Below, piece after piece: positions 62,241 through 64,000 of a stretch of DNA of 64,000 nucleotides (position 1 is its first letter; each line of letters opens with the position of its first letter). The notes beneath the pieces are model-generated. The model searched no databases and was not told where the DNA came from. It saw only the letters and a list, made by a program, of their open reading frames with translations. Made by a program: the position numbers and the translations under genes. Source of the stretch: Aphanothece cf. minutissima CCALA 015 (GTDB taxonomy: Bacteria > Cyanobacteriota > Cyanobacteriia > PCC-6307 > Cyanobiaceae); the NCBI GenBank assembly GCA_003003925.1, contig PVWP01000002.1, positions 124,001 to 188,000 on the forward strand, read 5' to 3'.

Positions 62241-62720
62241 ATGCTGCCCCTCCTGCCAAGCCCCCCGGCTCGCCTCCCCTCGCCGACGGCCCCGGTGCCG
62301 GGGGTGCTGCTGGCGATGCTGCTGGCGATGCTGCTGCTCCTGGGGGGCTGCAGCCGGGTGGGCCAGCCCCCCAGGGGGGTGCTGCTCGAGGCCCTGACGC
62401 TGCAGATCCAGCTCACCCAGGGGGCCATCGCCCGGGCTCTCGATCTCCAGGCGGACGGCCTGCCCGAGGTGAGTCGGGTGCGGGTCGATGGGCAGGAGGC
62501 GGTGGCCATCGGGCCGGACCGCGGCCTGCATCTCACGGGCCGGTTCGACTGGCGGTTGCCGGGGGACGTCATCCGCGTCGACAGTCCCTTCGAGCTCTAC
62601 CTGCAGCCTGGCCCCAGGGGGGAGAGCTGGCGGTTGGCCCGCCCCAGCGGCAGCAGCGACGGCAGCCGCCAGGACTGGATCACCGATCCCCTCCCCCTGC
62701 CCCGGCGCTCACGGGGCTGA
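62241..62720 (+). CDS. Conserved lipoprotein
   Basis: The protein (about 159 residues) has a signal peptide with the lipobox LLLLGGC, so it should be a lipid-anchored envelope protein. The mature part contains a helix TLQIQLTQGAIARALDLQA, and a beta region RVRVDGQEAVAIGPDRGLHLTGRFDWRLPGDVIRV, ending in a Ser/Arg tail. No family recognised. An earlier ATG at 62217 overlaps the ruvA start on the other strand, so ATG 62241 is preferred. The 3' end overlaps the antiporter by 12 nt. Confidence 0.72.
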   Translation: MLPLLPSPPARLPSPTAPVPGVLLAMLLAMLLLLGGCSRVGQPPRGVLLEALTLQIQLTQGAIARALDLQADGLPEVSRVRVDGQEAVAIGPDRGLHLTGRFDWRLPGDVIRVDSPFELYLQPGPRGESWRLARPSGSSDGSRQDWITDPLPLPRRSRG

Positions 62721-63989
62721 GGGAGCCGCCTCGCCGAGCCGCAGCCAGCGGATCACCCGCGGCAGGGTCAGCCCCTGCACCAGCAGGTTGATCACCACGA
62801 CGCAGAAGACGATGCCGCCGGCGTTCCTCACCAGGCTGGGCACGCTGGCCGGGTCGATGCCCCGCACCCGGGGGATGGCCTCCACCATCACGAAACTGAG
62901 GGCGAGGGGAACGGCACCGCGCAGACCGCACCAGGACACCAGCAGGGACTCGCGCCGATCGAAGGGGGAGAACCGCTGCAGCAGCAGAACGCTCACCGGT
63001 CGGGCCACCAGCATCATGGCGATGGCGACGATGATCCCCTCCGGCACCGAGGGAAGCAGCGCCCGGGGGTGGACGCTGAGCCCGAAGATCAGGAACACGG
63101 TGATCTCGGTCATGGTGTTGAACGGCAGCAGGGTCTGCTGCAGGGCCTGCGGCGTGATCCGTTCGTTGCTGTAGGGAAGGTTGCTGAGCACCAGGCCGGC
63201 CACATAGGCGCTGATGAAGCCGGACCCCCCCAGCAGCTCCGCCAGGCCATAGGAGATCAGGCCGATGGAGATGCCAAGAATCAGCAGCTGGCTCGGATCC
63301 CGCACCAGCCGGTTGAGGCTGAAGCGGCCGATGTAGCTCACGCACACCCCGATGAGCAGGCCCGAGCCGATCTTCTGCAGGAAGGTCTGCAGCTGCTCCA
63401 GCACCACGGCGTGGCCACTGCTGCCGCCATCGACGCTCGTCAGGCCGATCACCAGGCCAAGGAAAAGAATGCCGGTGGGATCATTCACCGCCGATTCGAA
63501 CTGCACCAGGGCCGCCAGCTTCGGCGGGATCGCCTTCTGCAGGGACTGCAGCACATTCATGGTGGCTCCCGCATCGGTGGAGCCCAGACAGGCGGCGATC
63601 AGCATGGCCACCGCCAGCGGCATCTGCTGGAAGCCCAGTTCGAGGCCGCCGGCATCGGGGGAGGCCACGGCCCAGATGATCACCCCCAGCAGCAGGCTGG
63701 AGAGGATCACCCCGCCCACCGCCAGGATGATGCCGTACTCGAGGAAGCCGCGGATCGAGCGGATGTCGGTCTCGAGGCCGGCGTTGAACAGCAGAATCGA
63801 CAGACTCAAGGCCTGCAGCCGCAGGATCGTCTCCTGGCTGAACAGGGTGACCGAGGGGTTGATCAGCAGCCCGAACAGCAGCACCCCGAGGATGGCCGGG
63901 ACGCCGATCTTCAGGGAGAAGCGGCTGATGGCCAGGGTGCCGAGAAAGATGCCCCCGACGGTCACCATCATCAGCGGCAACGGCACCAC
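62709..63989 (-). CDS. CPA1-type cation:proton antiporter, start possibly beyond edge
   Basis: The visible 426 residues form a multi-span monovalent cation/proton antiporter. The ion-binding motif is QFESAVNDPTGILFLGLVIG (about residue 163) with ND and the following DP, and later WCGLRGAVPLALSFVMVEAIP, both typical of the CPA1/NhaP branch. GTG at 63989 is a possible start, but the frame is open to the window edge (64000), so the true N-terminus may lie outside. Substrate (Na+, K+) is not decided by sequence. Confidence 0.9.
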   Translation of the reverse strand: MVPLPLMMVTVGGIFLGTLAISRFSLKIGVPAILGVLLFGLLINPSVTLFSQETILRLQALSLSILLFNAGLETDIRSIRGFLEYGIILAVGGVILSSLLLGVIIWAVASPDAGGLELGFQQMPLAVAMLIAACLGSTDAGATMNVLQSLQKAIPPKLAALVQFESAVNDPTGILFLGLVIGLTSVDGGSSGHAVVLEQLQTFLQKIGSGLLIGVCVSYIGRFSLNRLVRDPSQLLILGISIGLISYGLAELLGGSGFISAYVAGLVLSNLPYSNERITPQALQQTLLPFNTMTEITVFLIFGLSVHPRALLPSVPEGIIVAIAMMLVARPVSVLLLQRFSPFDRRESLLVSWCGLRGAVPLALSFVMVEAIPRVRGIDPASVPSLVRNAGGIVFCVVVINLLVQGLTLPRVIRWLRLGEAAPSAP

Positions 63990-64000
63990 ACTGGGAGCGA

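Overview
The window is about 70% G+C, very gene-dense chromosomal DNA from a cyanobacterium. The evidence is a psbA gene for photosystem II D1, ndhD, a PAM68-family assembly factor, and many families found mainly in cyanobacteria (DUF4336, DUF1350, DUF1816, DUF2605, DUF3288). The high G+C, compact genes, many 1-4 nt stop/start overlaps and many GTG/TTG starts fit a Cyanobium-like or high-G+C Synechococcus picocyanobacterium. No phage, IS element, CRISPR array or plasmid feature was found. Start codons were chosen by hand and several are uncertain, as noted in each entry.

Layout. 1-5.4 kb: a manganese/zinc-type ABC importer (mntC-mntA-mntB) coupled to a DUF4336 gene, all downstream of psbA and separated from it by a strong terminator. 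5.4-10.6 kb: a DUF697 membrane protein, two conserved unknowns, trpS, a lambda-type lysozyme and a TM2 protein. 10.7-18.5 kb: thrS-glk, thrB, ndhD and an M3 oligopeptidase. 18.5-24.5 kb: a redox block (FAD/NAD-binding protein, NDH-2-like enzyme, and a TVP38-disulfide-reductase fusion) preceded by a Zur/Fur-like palindrome, followed on the other strand by a VOC protein and TspO. 24.5-29 kb: glmU, an MnmC-like methyltransferase, aroA, DUF2605 and rhodanese. 29-38 kb: DUF547, arsenosugar-type glycosyltransferase and UbiG-like methyltransferase (head to head with overlapping 5' ends), rrf2-ubiD, comB, a nitrilase, an amidase, murI and a solanesyl-type prenyl diphosphate synthase.

38-48.3 kb: a HAD phosphatase, a TspO-like protein, acs, DUF1350, PrxQ, a DnaQ-like exonuclease, then a minus-strand train made of an ABC exporter, a small membrane protein, msrA, three overlapping small envelope genes and tRNA-Pro(GGG) ending at a terminator. 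48.3-57.2 kb: DUF3288, trpD-carA, STAS, mini-RNase III-rlmB, DUF1816, gatA and a patch of lower-G+C small orphan genes. 57.2-64 kb: dnaE with a perfect 18-bp palindrome just upstream, PAM68, rpsO, ruvA, a lipoprotein and a CPA1 antiporter that may run off the edge.

Most of the window is housekeeping. The items most worth a second look are the regulatory structures (psbA leader hairpin and upstream repeats, dnaE palindrome, Zur/Fur-like box), the envelope/tRNA operon with a 59-residue gene, the membrane-oxidoreductase fusion, the RlmB protein with long disordered tails, and a possible frameshifted small gene at 18.5-18.7 kb. I did not find a clear case of an entirely new multi-gene system.
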